From Prevotella sp. UBA5379 (GTDB lineage Bacteria > Bacteroidota > Bacteroidia > Bacteroidales > Bacteroidaceae), in contig DHOX01000044.1 of assembly GCA_002409785.1 (NCBI GenBank), positions 2,827 to 28,465 of the forward strand: a DNA stretch of 25,639 nucleotides. The letters run 5' to 3'. The notes below the pieces were generated by a model. That model was not told the origin of the DNA. It saw nothing but the letters and a program-made list of their open reading frames with translations, and did no database searches. Positions 15,509-24,193 of the stretch are shown in pieces (within the stretch, counting starts at the first letter, position 1; every line of letters starts with the position of its first letter). A program made the position numbers and the translations under genes.

Positions 15509-15700
15509 TCAACCCTCATTGTTGCGATCCATGACCAAATGAAGAAGAGGATAGTTTTGTTTCAGGCATTCCTGAATATCTTTCGTTTTCCCTTGCAGAA
15601 AGACCTATCCACTGACAAAAGGCTTTTCAATCTTCTTGATGCCATGCGCCCCTTTTTGATAAATCACCGTTTTATGAACCTGACCGAGAGCATTTTCCAT
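15509..15700 (-). pseudogene. Short frame interrupted by one stop, upstream of gmd
   Basis: ATG 15700 lies about 20 nt after the predicted transcription start. It opens MENALGQVHKTVIYQKG, reaches Gly31 and meets a TAG at 15605-15607. The same frame then stays open for 31 more codons (VFLQGKTKDIQECLK, then NYPLLHLVMDRNN) to a TGA at 15509-15511. It could be a small gene with a nonsense mutation, a 31-residue leader peptide, or chance. No family is recognised. Confidence 0.35.
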
Positions 15701-15727
15701 ACCTTACAGCACAGAAGCGGTCTATTG

Positions 15728-15735
15728 CAAAGATA
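15728..15735 (-). promoter_or_regulatory. -7 promoter element for the gmd-fcl transcript
   Basis: TATCTTTG on the minus strand, an exact Bacteroidetes -7 element. No good TTTG was found at the expected -33 distance. The gmd start is about 300 nt downstream. Confidence 0.5.
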
Positions 15736-15892
15736 CATTTTTTCTGTGATACCGGGTCATTTCTGATCACTTTTCTTTAGTCCCTGAAAAGATATTCCCC
15801 AAAATGTTTCACGGAATGAGCATTTTTTAAGGATGAAAGCCCCTGATTTACGAGGAAATACGCCGGCTATCCAACAGAGAACGGATGAGAGC

Positions 15893-16753
15893 CTATCTCA
15901 ACCGGCATACCCGGATACCCAACTGGCTCGCATGGCCGCCCATATACTGGAACAACGTCATAGGTTCCAAGACCACCCGGTGATGAATACTGGAAGCATT
16001 CAGAAGATGCAAGGTACCGTTTTTGTTCCATACGGCAATGCCGACATGAGCGATATCCAGTCCTTTCTTATTTGTAACAATGGCAATAATATCACCATTG
16101 CGAACCGCCCTACGCATTAGCCTGGCATTCCCCAGCAACCGTTTGGGAATATACCGATAAGTTTTACCATTGATGCCCGTTTCCATCTTCCGTATACCTT
16201 TGACCCATTCAGGATGAACACTAAGCATGTGATAGTCCTGCCAATGAACAGACATATAGTTGACATCAATTTTCTGAACCGCAGAGAAAGGAGGATCAGG
16301 TGTCTGAACATCAGTTACAATTCCTTCCCTGACATTGTCATTGATCCAAACCGTAAAATAATGTTCCCTGTCCACATAGCTAATATGTCCGCCAATGTAA
16401 CGAACATGAACCAGACGATCACAGAAAGCCGTGAATGTAAATTTACCAGACTGAGCGCATAATGCCAGAGCAGCTGCCTGTTCAACAAAAGTCGTACAGT
16501 CTACCCCACTGACCTTCACGACCAGTCGTTCCCGGTCGGCCCGATCAAGAGTACTCCCCACATAGGGCGTCCCGATAAACTTCCGTCCAAAATAGAGCAT
16601 CCAGTCAGCAGGCTTTTTTTTCAACCCTTTTGCTTCCTGAAGCCATTGGGTTATTTTCACCCTATCCGAGTTTGAGCAACTGACCCCTTCCTGGGCCTGA
16701 GCAGGAAACAGCAATATACAGAAGAAAAAGAGCAACAATCCTATTTTTTTCAT
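15893..16753 (-). CDS. DUF1460 N-acetylmuramoyl-L-alanine amidase-like protein
   Basis: 286 residues from ATG 16753; the frame extends two codons to a TTG, not used. A signal peptide ('IGLLLFFFCILLFPAQAQ') exports it to the periplasm. The catalytic Cys86 is in 'SGVDCTTFVEQ' and the catalytic His236 in 'LDIAHVGIAVW', the signature of the DUF1460 family, which has a papain/NlpC-P60-like fold and is annotated as amidase-like. Other features are 'FIGTPYVGSTLD' and 'GGHISYVDREHYFT'. It probably cleaves peptidoglycan stem peptides or amide bonds in the periplasm; the exact bond is inferred from the family. It starts 2 bp after the DUF4421 stop, so the two are translationally linked. Confidence 0.88.
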   Translation of the reverse strand: MKKIGLLLFFFCILLFPAQAQEGVSCSNSDRVKITQWLQEAKGLKKKPADWMLYFGRKFIGTPYVGSTLDRADRERLVVKVSGVDCTTFVEQAAALALCAQSGKFTFTAFCDRLVHVRYIGGHISYVDREHYFTVWINDNVREGIVTDVQTPDPPFSAVQKIDVNYMSVHWQDYHMLSVHPEWVKGIRKMETGINGKTYRYIPKRLLGNARLMRRAVRNGDIIAIVTNKKGLDIAHVGIAVWNKNGTLHLLNASSIHHRVVLEPMTLFQYMGGHASQLGIRVCRLR

Positions 16754-16755
16754 AT

Positions 16756-17943
16756 TCAACCAAAATTAAATCCTACATAGAAATTCAAAGAGCCAAAATA
16801 ATTTGTTGCCGAGAAGCGGTTCTTCTTATAGTTATAAGAATGAAAAATAGCGCTGCTCCCGGCGTACCAGCGTGTATTATTCCAAACAATCCCGAATCTG
16901 CCGATACCATCCAGATTAAAATTATGAATACTGAAGTCACGGAATGTAAAATGATTATGCTTCTCATCCCCTTTCGTATAATTATAAGCCATAGCGAGAG
17001 ACAGACTTGCATTGAGAAGCCAGTTTTTAGCAAACACCCAGTTGTAACTGTATCCTCCACTGATATTCCAGTCCGTATAGTGTACACTTCCTACGAACTG
17101 AGTACTATCCAATCCCAATTCCACATTAGAGCCGAGGCGACTCTGTACCATCTGGTCCAATTTCCCCCAATCCATGTTTATCTCATGGTTCATATACCCG
17201 AGTCCCAGCAACATGCTCCCTACGCTCTTTTTCTGAACCGTACTCTGACTGTAGGCAGCAGGGTAAGAGAAATAATGATGATTGAAGATATAATAGATAT
17301 TCACCGACCTGATACTCGAGTTGAAACCACCAAAATCTTCATTATCCATGGGACTCGTATCCAGATGATCCCCTAAATTCAACGACCGGATTTTATAATT
17401 ATTACCTGTTTTTTTCCAATAGAGATCAATGCCCAGCATATTACTATAGATACTCAGGTCAAGCTCTTTTCGATTCTGGTCATTCTTGCTCACGCTGATA
17501 TGCGCGAGATCAATGGTATAGCCAAAGAACACCCATTGCCAGCCGACGTAAGGCCCCAGCCGATAGGATGCCTCCGGAGCCAGGGACACCCGTTTGCCCG
17601 TTGCTGTAGTCAACGTATAACCTTCGTAGGAATTCGTATTCTGCATCATCACCGTAAAGTTATAATGCTGAGGCTCTATATAAGAATGATCATAATTATT
17701 GAATTCCCGGAAGAAAAGAGAGAGTCCATGCCCGATACGATGAAAGAGGCTACGATGAACATGCATAGTCATGATACTGTCATCTTTGACTACCAGGTGA
17801 CCTTCCGGTGAAGCAGATGTGCCCGTTTTCAGAGAGAGGGAATCAGTATCATCTACAGCGGATGCACCTCTTTTCTGTTTCCCCCAGCAAGCAAGAGAAA
17901 CACCTATAAGAAGAAAGAAAATATATCGTCTGAGACTTAACAA
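16756..17943 (-). CDS. DUF4421 outer-membrane beta-barrel protein
   Basis: 395 residues from a TTG codon. The N-terminus 'LRRYIFFLLIGVSLAC' is a good signal sequence, so the start is close to correct. The mature protein has 'EPQHYNFTVMMQNTNSYEGY' and 'YRLGPYVGWQWVFFGYTIDL', signature segments of the DUF4421 family, followed by beta-barrel-like strands ending in 'NYFGSLNFYVGFNFG', a C-terminal aromatic typical of outer-membrane proteins. Function is unknown. No in-frame ATG exists before residue 58. An ATG at 17948 is one base out of frame across a TTTT run, and one extra T would give the start MFLLSLRRYIF. It lies 24 bp after the oxidoreductase stop and 2 bp before the DUF1460 gene. Confidence 0.82.
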   Translation of the reverse strand: MLSLRRYIFFLLIGVSLACWGKQKRGASAVDDTDSLSLKTGTSASPEGHLVVKDDSIMTMHVHRSLFHRIGHGLSLFFREFNNYDHSYIEPQHYNFTVMMQNTNSYEGYTLTTATGKRVSLAPEASYRLGPYVGWQWVFFGYTIDLAHISVSKNDQNRKELDLSIYSNMLGIDLYWKKTGNNYKIRSLNLGDHLDTSPMDNEDFGGFNSSIRSVNIYYIFNHHYFSYPAAYSQSTVQKKSVGSMLLGLGYMNHEINMDWGKLDQMVQSRLGSNVELGLDSTQFVGSVHYTDWNISGGYSYNWVFAKNWLLNASLSLAMAYNYTKGDEKHNHFTFRDFSIHNFNLDGIGRFGIVWNNTRWYAGSSAIFHSYNYKKNRFSATNYFGSLNFYVGFNFG

Positions 17944-17967
17944 AACATGCGACAGATTAAAAGATAA

Positions 17968-18951
17968 TCAATTTTTCCAAAGGATACGATCCAGCACCCA
18001 GTTGGTCGGAGTGGCAGATATACTCGTACAGGAACAATTGCCGATCCCCTGAAGGTCCTCAATGACCGACTTGATAATCGGGAGCTGCACGTATGGAGGA
18101 TTAGGCACAATAATACTCACAGTACCTTCACTTGTAATTAACTTGATCGGGTCATAATTAAATACAGAAAAAGACAAGGTCCCCTTTGTGCCAATGACCT
18201 CAATACGATCCTCCCTTGCGCTCTCATGCCCGACAAAACACCAGCTGCCACTTCCCGGGATACCACTCTCAAAGAAGAAACAAGCTGATATAGTATCTTC
18301 CGCCTGATAGAGATGGGCCACATTAGCCGGATAGCCGTGTGCCCTTGTGATCACTCCGAAAAGATCCTGAAGGAGATCGAACTGATGAGGGGCAAGGTCA
18401 TAAAAATATCCACCTCCTGAAATATCCGGTTTCAGTCTCCAGGACAATTTTCCTTTCGACTTATAATCCAACGCTCGGGGAGGCACCGAAAAGCGCAGTA
18501 ATACATTCACCGTCTTTCCGATTACCCCACTCTGTATAAGCGACTTCACTTTCTGGAAATAAGGAAGATAACGACGATAATAAGCCACGAAACACGGAAC
18601 ACCAGTCTTCTCGCTGATCCGGTTCACCCGGATACAGTCAGCATAACGTGCAGCAAGCGGTTTTTCCACATAGCAAGGTTTGCCCGCACGCATCGCCATG
18701 ATAGCATAAGTAGCATGACAGGAAGGAGGCGTAGCTATATAGATCGCATTCACAGCAGGATCATCTATGAGCTCCTGGGCATCTGTATACCATTTAGGAA
18801 TATGATGGCGCTCAGCATAAGAACGCACCTGAACCTCAGAGCGGCACATTACCGCCTCGACATGTGAACCCTGAACCGCATTAAAAGCAGGCCCTGATTT
18901 CTTCTCGGTCACCTCTCCGCAGCCAATAAAGCCCCAGCTTATCTCTTTCAT
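17968..18951 (-). CDS. Gfo/Idh/MocA-family NAD(P)-dependent oxidoreductase
   Basis: 327 residues. The N-terminal Rossmann fold shows 'WGFIGCGEVTEKKSGPAF' (6-23) with GxGxxx, then 'NAIYIATPPSCHATYAIMAM' and the family signature 'AGKPCYVEKPLA' with Glu-Lys-Pro at 96-98; the Lys is catalytic in this family. The C-terminal sheet domain includes 'RLKPDISGGGYFYDLAPHQ', where the conserved Asp/His lie. These enzymes oxidise or reduce sugars, inositol or biliverdin-like substrates; the substrate cannot be told. It is the first gene of a three-gene operon with DUF4421 and DUF1460 proteins, transcribed from a near-consensus promoter immediately upstream with a leader of roughly 15 nt. Confidence 0.9.
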   Translation of the reverse strand: MKEISWGFIGCGEVTEKKSGPAFNAVQGSHVEAVMCRSEVQVRSYAERHHIPKWYTDAQELIDDPAVNAIYIATPPSCHATYAIMAMRAGKPCYVEKPLAARYADCIRVNRISEKTGVPCFVAYYRRYLPYFQKVKSLIQSGVIGKTVNVLLRFSVPPRALDYKSKGKLSWRLKPDISGGGYFYDLAPHQFDLLQDLFGVITRAHGYPANVAHLYQAEDTISACFFFESGIPGSGSWCFVGHESAREDRIEVIGTKGTLSFSVFNYDPIKLITSEGTVSIIVPNPPYVQLPIIKSVIEDLQGIGNCSCTSISATPTNWVLDRILWKN

Positions 18952-18971
18952 AATCTCATGTATCTTTCATG

Positions 18972-19001
18972 CAAAGATAATATTTTCCTACTGAAAGGCA
19001 A
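18972..19001 (-). promoter_or_regulatory. Promoter of the oxidoreductase-DUF4421-DUF1460 operon
   Basis: On the minus strand TTG (19001-18999), 19 nt, then TATCTTTG (18979-18972): the best match to the Bacteroidetes sigma-ABfr consensus in this window. The first start codon is at 18951. Confidence 0.75.
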
Positions 19002-19058
19002 CTTTTTTTTTACACATTTTATTAACTTCCTGCTATTTATCACAAATATAAGTCTCAA

Positions 19059-19092
19059 TTGTCGGATACTTTTCTTTTTTTTCCTACCTTTG
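19059..19092 (+). promoter_or_regulatory. Promoter of engB
   Basis: TACCTTTG at 19085-19092 matches TAnnTTTG. A TTG at 19059-19061 lies 23 nt upstream, slightly longer than the usual spacing. The start codon is at 19130. It is divergent from the promoter at 18972-19001. Confidence 0.5.
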
Positions 19093-19129
19093 CAAACAGG
19101 CCCCCCATACATCATAAATCATTTTTCTT

Positions 19130-19726
19130 ATGGAAATCAAAAAGTCAGAATTTATAATCTCTGCACCCGGTGTAGAACTATGTCCAAAAGACGATAAACC
19201 AGAATATGCCTTTATTGGCAGGAGTAACGTAGGAAAGTCAAGTCTCATCAACATGCTCTGTGCCCATAAAGGACTCGCCAAGACCTCCTCCACCCCTGGG
19301 AAGACCCTTCTGATCAATCATTTTATCATTAATGATGCCTGGTATCTGGTAGATCTTCCAGGCTATGGATTTGCAAAACGGTCTAAAGTGGAAAAGCAGA
19401 AATTAGATCAGATGATCATAGGTTATATCCTGCAGCGCCAGCAGCTCGTCAATGTTTTTGTGCTCATTGATATTCGCCACGAACAGCATAATATCGACCG
19501 TCAGTTCGTCGACTGGTTAGGGGAAAAGGACATACCTTTTTCCATAATCTTCACCAAAGCTGACAAGTTAGGCCGTGTCAAGGCTAAAGAGAATGCAGAA
19601 AGATGGATGGCTACCCTGAAAGACACCTGGGAGACACTCCCTCCCTATTTTATCACAAGCAGTCTGAAGAAAACTGGCCGGGAGGAGATCCTGGACTATA
19701 TTGAGAAAATCCAGAAGGCCCTATAA
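19130..19726 (+). CDS. engB: Ribosome biogenesis GTP-binding protein EngB (YihA/YsxC)
   Basis: 198 residues, the normal length for the family. All GTPase motifs are present: G1 'GRSNVGKSS' (30-38), G2 within 'SSTPGKT' (53-59), G3 'DLPGYG' (75-80), G4 'TKAD' (142-145) and G5 in 'ITSSLKKTGREEI' near the C-terminus. It is an essential cytoplasmic GTPase that acts late in assembly of the 50S ribosomal subunit. It is the only convincing complete plus-strand gene in the right half of the window, with its own promoter and a hairpin terminator about 60 bp after the stop. The start ATG has no clear Shine-Dalgarno, as usual in this phylum. Confidence 0.97.
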   Translation: MEIKKSEFIISAPGVELCPKDDKPEYAFIGRSNVGKSSLINMLCAHKGLAKTSSTPGKTLLINHFIINDAWYLVDLPGYGFAKRSKVEKQKLDQMIIGYILQRQQLVNVFVLIDIRHEQHNIDRQFVDWLGEKDIPFSIIFTKADKLGRVKAKENAERWMATLKDTWETLPPYFITSSLKKTGREEILDYIEKIQKAL

Positions 19727-19785
19727 AGTCTGCTTTCTTTCAGGAACCATCCCTGGTGCGCCGGCAATAAAGGGAATGAACAAAG

Positions 19786-19829
19786 AGAAAGCCCGATACT
19801 CCATCATAGAGCACCGGGCTTTCTTTTTA
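19786..19829 (+). terminator. Terminator shared by engB and the convergent foldase gene
   Basis: Perfect 10-bp arms AGAAAGCCCG (19786-19795) and CGGGCTTTCT (19815-19824) around a 19-nt loop, with TTTT following on the plus strand. The convergent foldase gene ends at 19870, so the hairpin may act in both directions. Confidence 0.75.
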
Positions 19830-19869
19830 TCCAGATCAGTCCACCCTGCAAGTTGCAGGGCAAAACCAT

Positions 19870-22032
19870 TTAGAAGAACAAATATCTATTGTCTACCACA
19901 TGGGCATTCAGATAAAGTTCCTGCATGAAATTACTTGCATATTGCATTTCTTTCTGGCGCAACTTCTGCTCTTCCGATTTCTCGTCAAACTTAGCCGGCA
20001 GCATGGTCTTATTTATAACTGCGAAGAGATAGACACCTGCATTACCCTTTACGGCATGGTCAACGAATTTGCCTTTCGGTGTAGCATACACTGCACCTGA
20101 GAGGGCCGGCTCACTAGCCCCCGTAGCAGCTACGAATACAGGAGCTGAAAAGGTAACCTGATTGACTGTGCTGACCTTAGCCCCTTTGGCCTTGGCTGCA
20201 CCAATACTATTCACGCCCTTGATCTTTGCCATGATCATGGCTGCTTTCTTATCCTTGATGACCTCAGCCTTAACAACTTCCATCACATGAGGATCATCCA
20301 GACTGCGGTAGCCGACATGATGAATCTTATTAAGTATAACGACCATCAGGTGATCATTGTCACCACATTCATACATCGGCGAGACAGCACCTTCATGAGT
20401 CCCTCCGTCAAAAATCCATTTTAAGGCATCACGGGTAGCATGGACGTTACCCACATAATGAGCCGCAGTCGTAATATCATTGAAGGACTGAACCTTATAG
20501 CCATAATGAGCCGCATTGCGAACAATGGCACCTGCTGTCTGGTCAGCACTCACAAAAGCAGCAAACTTATTGTAAGCGTTACGATATGTATCCTTAGAGA
20601 AATCGATGGACTTCTTGATGATTGCTGCCTGGAAATTATCCTTGAAGCCCTTACGGTCAGTCACCTGAAGGATGATATTGCCTTGAGTCAGGGAAATATT
20701 CGAGTAAGCATTCACCTGGCCACTCTGGATGGCACTTACCATCTTCCGATTATCCACAGAAGCATTCTGAACCAAACTGCCTAAAAGTTGCTGACTGGTT
20801 ACCCATGACTGATTACCAGTCTGGCCTGATTTCTTGGCCAAAGCCTGGAAATTAGCACCCTTCTGAAGCGCCTTAATGAGGCTATCCGCCTTTTCACGGG
20901 ATGCAGCCGGAGTACTTGCTACGACCTGTATGGAACGGTACTGCACGGAATCAGGCAGAGAAACTTTAGAAATCAATTTGACAATATTCAAGGTATTATC
21001 CTGCTTATCTTCCTTGATGCCCGTAGTAGTTCCCACACCTATCGAATCCAGTTCGGCTGCGATATTAGCAGGATAGAATGCCTTGGGAGCCGGAACCCCC
21101 AAATAAGGAACCTGTGACTCAGATTTACGGATGATATTAGTAGGATCAGCCGCAGTGGCGAGTTGTTTCTGGTAACCTTGCAATGTATTCATCAACGCAG
21201 AACGATCAGCATGAGAAGCTACAACCTTTTCATCTACATAACTAATATCCCGACTCTCGACAGGTTGTTTGAACCGGAGTTTCAGTTCATCATATTTCTT
21301 TTGCAGATCACCCTTGGTAATTTTCACCTGACTATCATTGATGTCAGAATAAGGGAAAGAAGCCAGTTGGATAGAACTCTCCTGATTATCTTCCTTGAAA
21401 GCCATCTTAGCCTCAATAGGATTAGACAGGAAGCAGTGAGCAAACAAACTCTGATATTTCTGTGCGAGAACCTGCTGCCGGAGTGTCTTTTCTATGAAAG
21501 TCCAATATTTATAGATCTTATCATACTGCTCCTGCTCCTGAGGGTTAGAAGAAGGTTTGTTTTCATTGGCCTTGTACTCAGCCAGGAACTTCTGCAGGGC
21601 AGTGGCATCAAAACGACCCGTCTGCTGGTTGACGAACGGAGTCTGAAGAAGCATAGGGTTCGTACCCTCATTGAGGATGTTCTGCATCTCCTGGTCAGTA
21701 ACCCTGAGTCCCAGCTCCTTAGCTTCCTTCTCCACGATATGAGTCTGGACATACGTGTTCCAAACCATATCTTTCACCTGGTTCATCTGATCTTCAGGAA
21801 TATTTTCAGTTCCCTGTTGCATCTTGATGACATCCGTATAATCATCAACAAGCTTTTGAAAGTCATTGACGCTGATTTTCTCACCGAGCACTTCACCTAC
21901 CTGCTGCCTGCGGTCATTTGACGTCGTCTCGCAAGAGCGGAATAACTCCTCGGCAATAAAAGCAAAGAGACCCAATCCGATGATGATGATCAGAATGGTA
22001 CCTCTGGATCTAATTTTTCCTAATGCTGCCAT
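19870..22032 (-). CDS. Membrane-anchored periplasmic peptidyl-prolyl isomerase (PpiD/SurA-like)
   Basis: 720 residues. 'MAALGKIRSRGTILIIIIGL' begins a single N-terminal membrane anchor (about 13-30), followed by the SurA-type N-terminal chaperone domain: 'VGEVLGEKISVNDFQKLVDD', then 'VWNTYVQTHIVEKEAKELGL' with 'VTDQEMQNIL', the usual SurA_N/PpiD pattern. A parvulin-type domain lies at about 365-460 ('QYRSIQVVASTPAASREKAD' and 'FQALAKKSGQTGNQ') but looks divergent, so isomerase activity is uncertain. A second, degenerate segment follows. E. coli PpiD (623 residues) helps fold newly exported outer-membrane proteins; the same role is inferred here. It is monocistronic, with its -7 element at 22082-22089. 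Confidence 0.88.
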   Translation of the reverse strand: MAALGKIRSRGTILIIIIGLGLFAFIAEELFRSCETTSNDRRQQVGEVLGEKISVNDFQKLVDDYTDVIKMQQGTENIPEDQMNQVKDMVWNTYVQTHIVEKEAKELGLRVTDQEMQNILNEGTNPMLLQTPFVNQQTGRFDATALQKFLAEYKANENKPSSNPQEQEQYDKIYKYWTFIEKTLRQQVLAQKYQSLFAHCFLSNPIEAKMAFKEDNQESSIQLASFPYSDINDSQVKITKGDLQKKYDELKLRFKQPVESRDISYVDEKVVASHADRSALMNTLQGYQKQLATAADPTNIIRKSESQVPYLGVPAPKAFYPANIAAELDSIGVGTTTGIKEDKQDNTLNIVKLISKVSLPDSVQYRSIQVVASTPAASREKADSLIKALQKGANFQALAKKSGQTGNQSWVTSQQLLGSLVQNASVDNRKMVSAIQSGQVNAYSNISLTQGNIILQVTDRKGFKDNFQAAIIKKSIDFSKDTYRNAYNKFAAFVSADQTAGAIVRNAAHYGYKVQSFNDITTAAHYVGNVHATRDALKWIFDGGTHEGAVSPMYECGDNDHLMVVILNKIHHVGYRSLDDPHVMEVVKAEVIKDKKAAMIMAKIKGVNSIGAAKAKGAKVSTVNQVTFSAPVFVAATGASEPALSGAVYATPKGKFVDHAVKGNAGVYLFAVINKTMLPAKFDEKSEEQKLRQKEMQYASNFMQELYLNAHVVDNRYLFF

Positions 22033-22081
22033 TATTATTCAATTATTATTTATATTATTATTATCTTTTTCAGAGTGACTA

Positions 22082-22089
22082 CAAAAATA
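22082..22089 (-). promoter_or_regulatory. -7 element of the foldase gene
   Basis: TATTTTTG on the minus strand matches TAnnTTTG, 50 nt before the start at 22032. A convincing -33 TTTG at the right distance is not visible. Confidence 0.45.
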
Positions 22090-22220
22090 CGAATAAATTA
22101 TCAAACACGTGAATCTTTCCTAATAAAATTAAATTTTCGAGCTTATTTCTCGTTGTTCCTCTGCCAAGAGAAACTATCTCACTATCAGAGAGCAAGGATA
22201 TTCCGGGCAGGGGCAACACC

Positions 22221-23480
22221 TCAACTTTCAACAGTCAATTTCACCAATTCTATCTTTTTCATCGTGTTCTTAATGATTTGAAACTTGAACTTTCCGATCT
22301 TAATCACCTCATTAAGTTTCGGAAAACTTTTATATTCATAGAGGATCAATCCCCCCACGGTCATGTAATCTTCACTTTCAGGAAGATCAAGATCAAACAT
22401 CTCATTCACCTTATCTATCTCCAATCTTGCAGAAAGGATATAAGTATCCTTATCTGTCTGTTTCGCAATCAGATGATTGCTGTCATGTTCATCCTCAATA
22501 TCTCCGAAAATTTCTTCCACTACATCTTCCAGGCTGACGATACCACTCGTCCCCCCGAACTCATCCACGACCACGCCAAGTGATTTTTTCTGCTGCAGGA
22601 AAAGTTGCATCAGTTTCTGTGCTGCCATGGTCTCCGGCACAAATGGCATCGTACGGATACGCTGGTGCCAGGAACCAGGATCATGAAACATCTCAGAGCT
22701 ATGAATATAGCCTATGACATGATCAATGTCATCCCGATAAACGATGATCTTGCTATTCCCGCTTTCAATGAACATCTGCATCAATTCATCTGTAGAACAG
22801 TTCTCCTCAACGGCATTGATTTCCGTTCGCGGGATCATACAGTCACGTACTTTCGTATCCGGGAAATCCAGAGCATTATGAAAAATCTTCATGTCATCCT
22901 CCACCTTCCCGTCATCCTTGGCACTGTCAATGCTCGAACTCACCAGATAATCAAGGTCAACTTTAGAGAAGCCCTCATCGTCATTATCTTTAGCCAGCCT
23001 TACGCCGAGTATTTTCAATAATTCCTTGGCAAGAAAGGTAGAGAAATTAGATATAGGCCAAAGAAGGATATAGAAGAAGTAAGCTATCGGCGAAAAAAAG
23101 GCCAGCAACCGGTTTGCATTACTTTTAAAGAACACCTTAGGGAGGAATTCTCCCGTAAAAAGGATGACCAGCGTAGACAGGAGAGTATCTCCGATCACCC
23201 TTGTGGCAGGTCCGAAATCCTTAAAAAGCGTTGCGTCAAAGAAGTTGGCAAAGAGCATACCATAAATGACCAGCACGATATTATTACCCACCAGCATAGT
23301 AGAGACAAAGCCATTAGGATGATTATAGAACACGGAGAGAAATTTCTGAACCGGTCCGTTCTTCCCCTTATCCATTTCTGCAAGCATCCTGTTACTTGAT
23401 ACAAACGCAATCTCCATTCCACTGAAGAAGGCGGAGAGCAACATCGTCAATAGTATCCCTGCTAAAAGCGGTATGTTCAT
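22221..23480 (-). CDS. CNNM (DUF21)/CBS/CorC membrane protein, hemolysin-C-like
   Basis: 419 residues. The N-terminal DUF21 (CNNM) membrane domain (about 1-190) has 'LLSAFFSGMEIAFVSSNRM', 'VGNNIVLVIYG' and 'GEFLPKVFF', the family's conserved transmembrane motifs. A CBS pair begins at 'VRDCMIPRTEINAVE' (221-235) and ends with 'VVVDEFGGTSGIVSLEDVVE', with a CorC_HlyC domain at the C-terminus. Such proteins are linked to magnesium or cobalt homeostasis; in Bacteroidetes the related GldE is tied to gliding and lipoprotein handling, but this gene cannot be assigned to that branch. It follows LptC after 53 bp and is probably the last gene of the envelope operon. No clear terminator was found after it. 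Confidence 0.92.
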   Translation of the reverse strand: MNIPLLAGILLTMLLSAFFSGMEIAFVSSNRMLAEMDKGKNGPVQKFLSVFYNHPNGFVSTMLVGNNIVLVIYGMLFANFFDATLFKDFGPATRVIGDTLLSTLVILFTGEFLPKVFFKSNANRLLAFFSPIAYFFYILLWPISNFSTFLAKELLKILGVRLAKDNDDEGFSKVDLDYLVSSSIDSAKDDGKVEDDMKIFHNALDFPDTKVRDCMIPRTEINAVEENCSTDELMQMFIESGNSKIIVYRDDIDHVIGYIHSSEMFHDPGSWHQRIRTMPFVPETMAAQKLMQLFLQQKKSLGVVVDEFGGTSGIVSLEDVVEEIFGDIEDEHDSNHLIAKQTDKDTYILSARLEIDKVNEMFDLDLPESEDYMTVGGLILYEYKSFPKLNEVIKIGKFKFQIIKNTMKKIELVKLTVES

Positions 23481-23533
23481 TTATATTCCTTTCTCAACAA
23501 TTCCCTTATTTTCTGGTATTATCTTTATGCAAG

Positions 23534-24193
23534 TCAATGGGTCAGCGGTATTGAAGTGTTCTTCGGTCTCGGAACAGCCTGCGGTCTTAATTTAGACTTC
23601 ATCGAATCCGGTGCCGTACGCATTGTATCTTTCCCCCCAGACATCATATCACCCTTGACAAATGAGCCTTTCGTGTTGGAAACAAAATACTTGGTCATCT
23701 GCTCATCACTTCTGAAATAGGTCCCCTGCAGCGTCCGGTCTGGGGTAACCAAACGGGAAAACTGATTAGAATAGATTTCATGCTGGTTCTCATCCCAAAA
23801 GAGTTCATTACTTGAAAAGCGCAAACCATCCTTGGTCAGGATGCGGACGCGCCCGTGAAGTTCCCAAAGTCGCTTCTGGTCAAAATAGTAAGCCGTATCA
23901 GCCTGAAGGTAACTGTAAATATGGAAATGTTCATCAAAAGCTTCCAGAAATACACCCTTATTGAATATCCAGCGGGAAGGCCTGACATTCTGATTGACGA
24001 CCCATCGTTCCGTAACGATCCGGTATTTGATCACACCCGAATCGGAAATCAACGCATTTACGCCATAAGAAGTCATTACGGGGACAGAATCACGGTCATG
24101 AATAGCCGGAGCCGTATGCTCTACCTCCTGCTGGCATGCACCAAGAAGAGAAATGAACACCACACAGACAATGATGAGCCATGATTTCCTCAT
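23534..24193 (-). CDS. lptC: LPS export protein LptC, lipoprotein form
   Basis: 219 residues. A lipoprotein signal 'VVFISLLGACQQE' places the lipidated Cys at 20. The mature part has the LptC pattern: 'DSGVIKYRIVTERWVV' (the opening strand pair), 'GVFLEAFDEHFHIYSYLQAD' and 'YFDQKRLWELHGRVRILTKD', then 'DENQHEIYSNQFSRLVTPDR'. LptC joins the LptBFG transporter to the periplasmic LPS bridge. The last 50 residues are a low-complexity Pro/Lys/Ser tail not seen in E. coli LptC. The start overlaps the stop of the upstream barrel gene as TAATG, implying coupled translation. Confidence 0.9.
   Translation of the reverse strand: MRKSWLIIVCVVFISLLGACQQEVEHTAPAIHDRDSVPVMTSYGVNALISDSGVIKYRIVTERWVVNQNVRPSRWIFNKGVFLEAFDEHFHIYSYLQADTAYYFDQKRLWELHGRVRILTKDGLRFSSNELFWDENQHEIYSNQFSRLVTPDRTLQGTYFRSDEQMTKYFVSNTKGSFVKGDMMSGGKDTMRTAPDSMKSKLRPQAVPRPKNTSIPLTH

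Larger units (their letters stand above)
15425..15892. other. Leader and intergenic region upstream of gmd, about 470 bp
   Basis: On the minus strand, the promoter element at 15728-15735 is followed by the interrupted short frame at 15509-15700 and then about 85 nt of leader before gmd. The remaining part, 15736-15892, lies downstream of the DUF1460 gene; no clear terminator or gene was seen in it. Confidence 0.5.
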
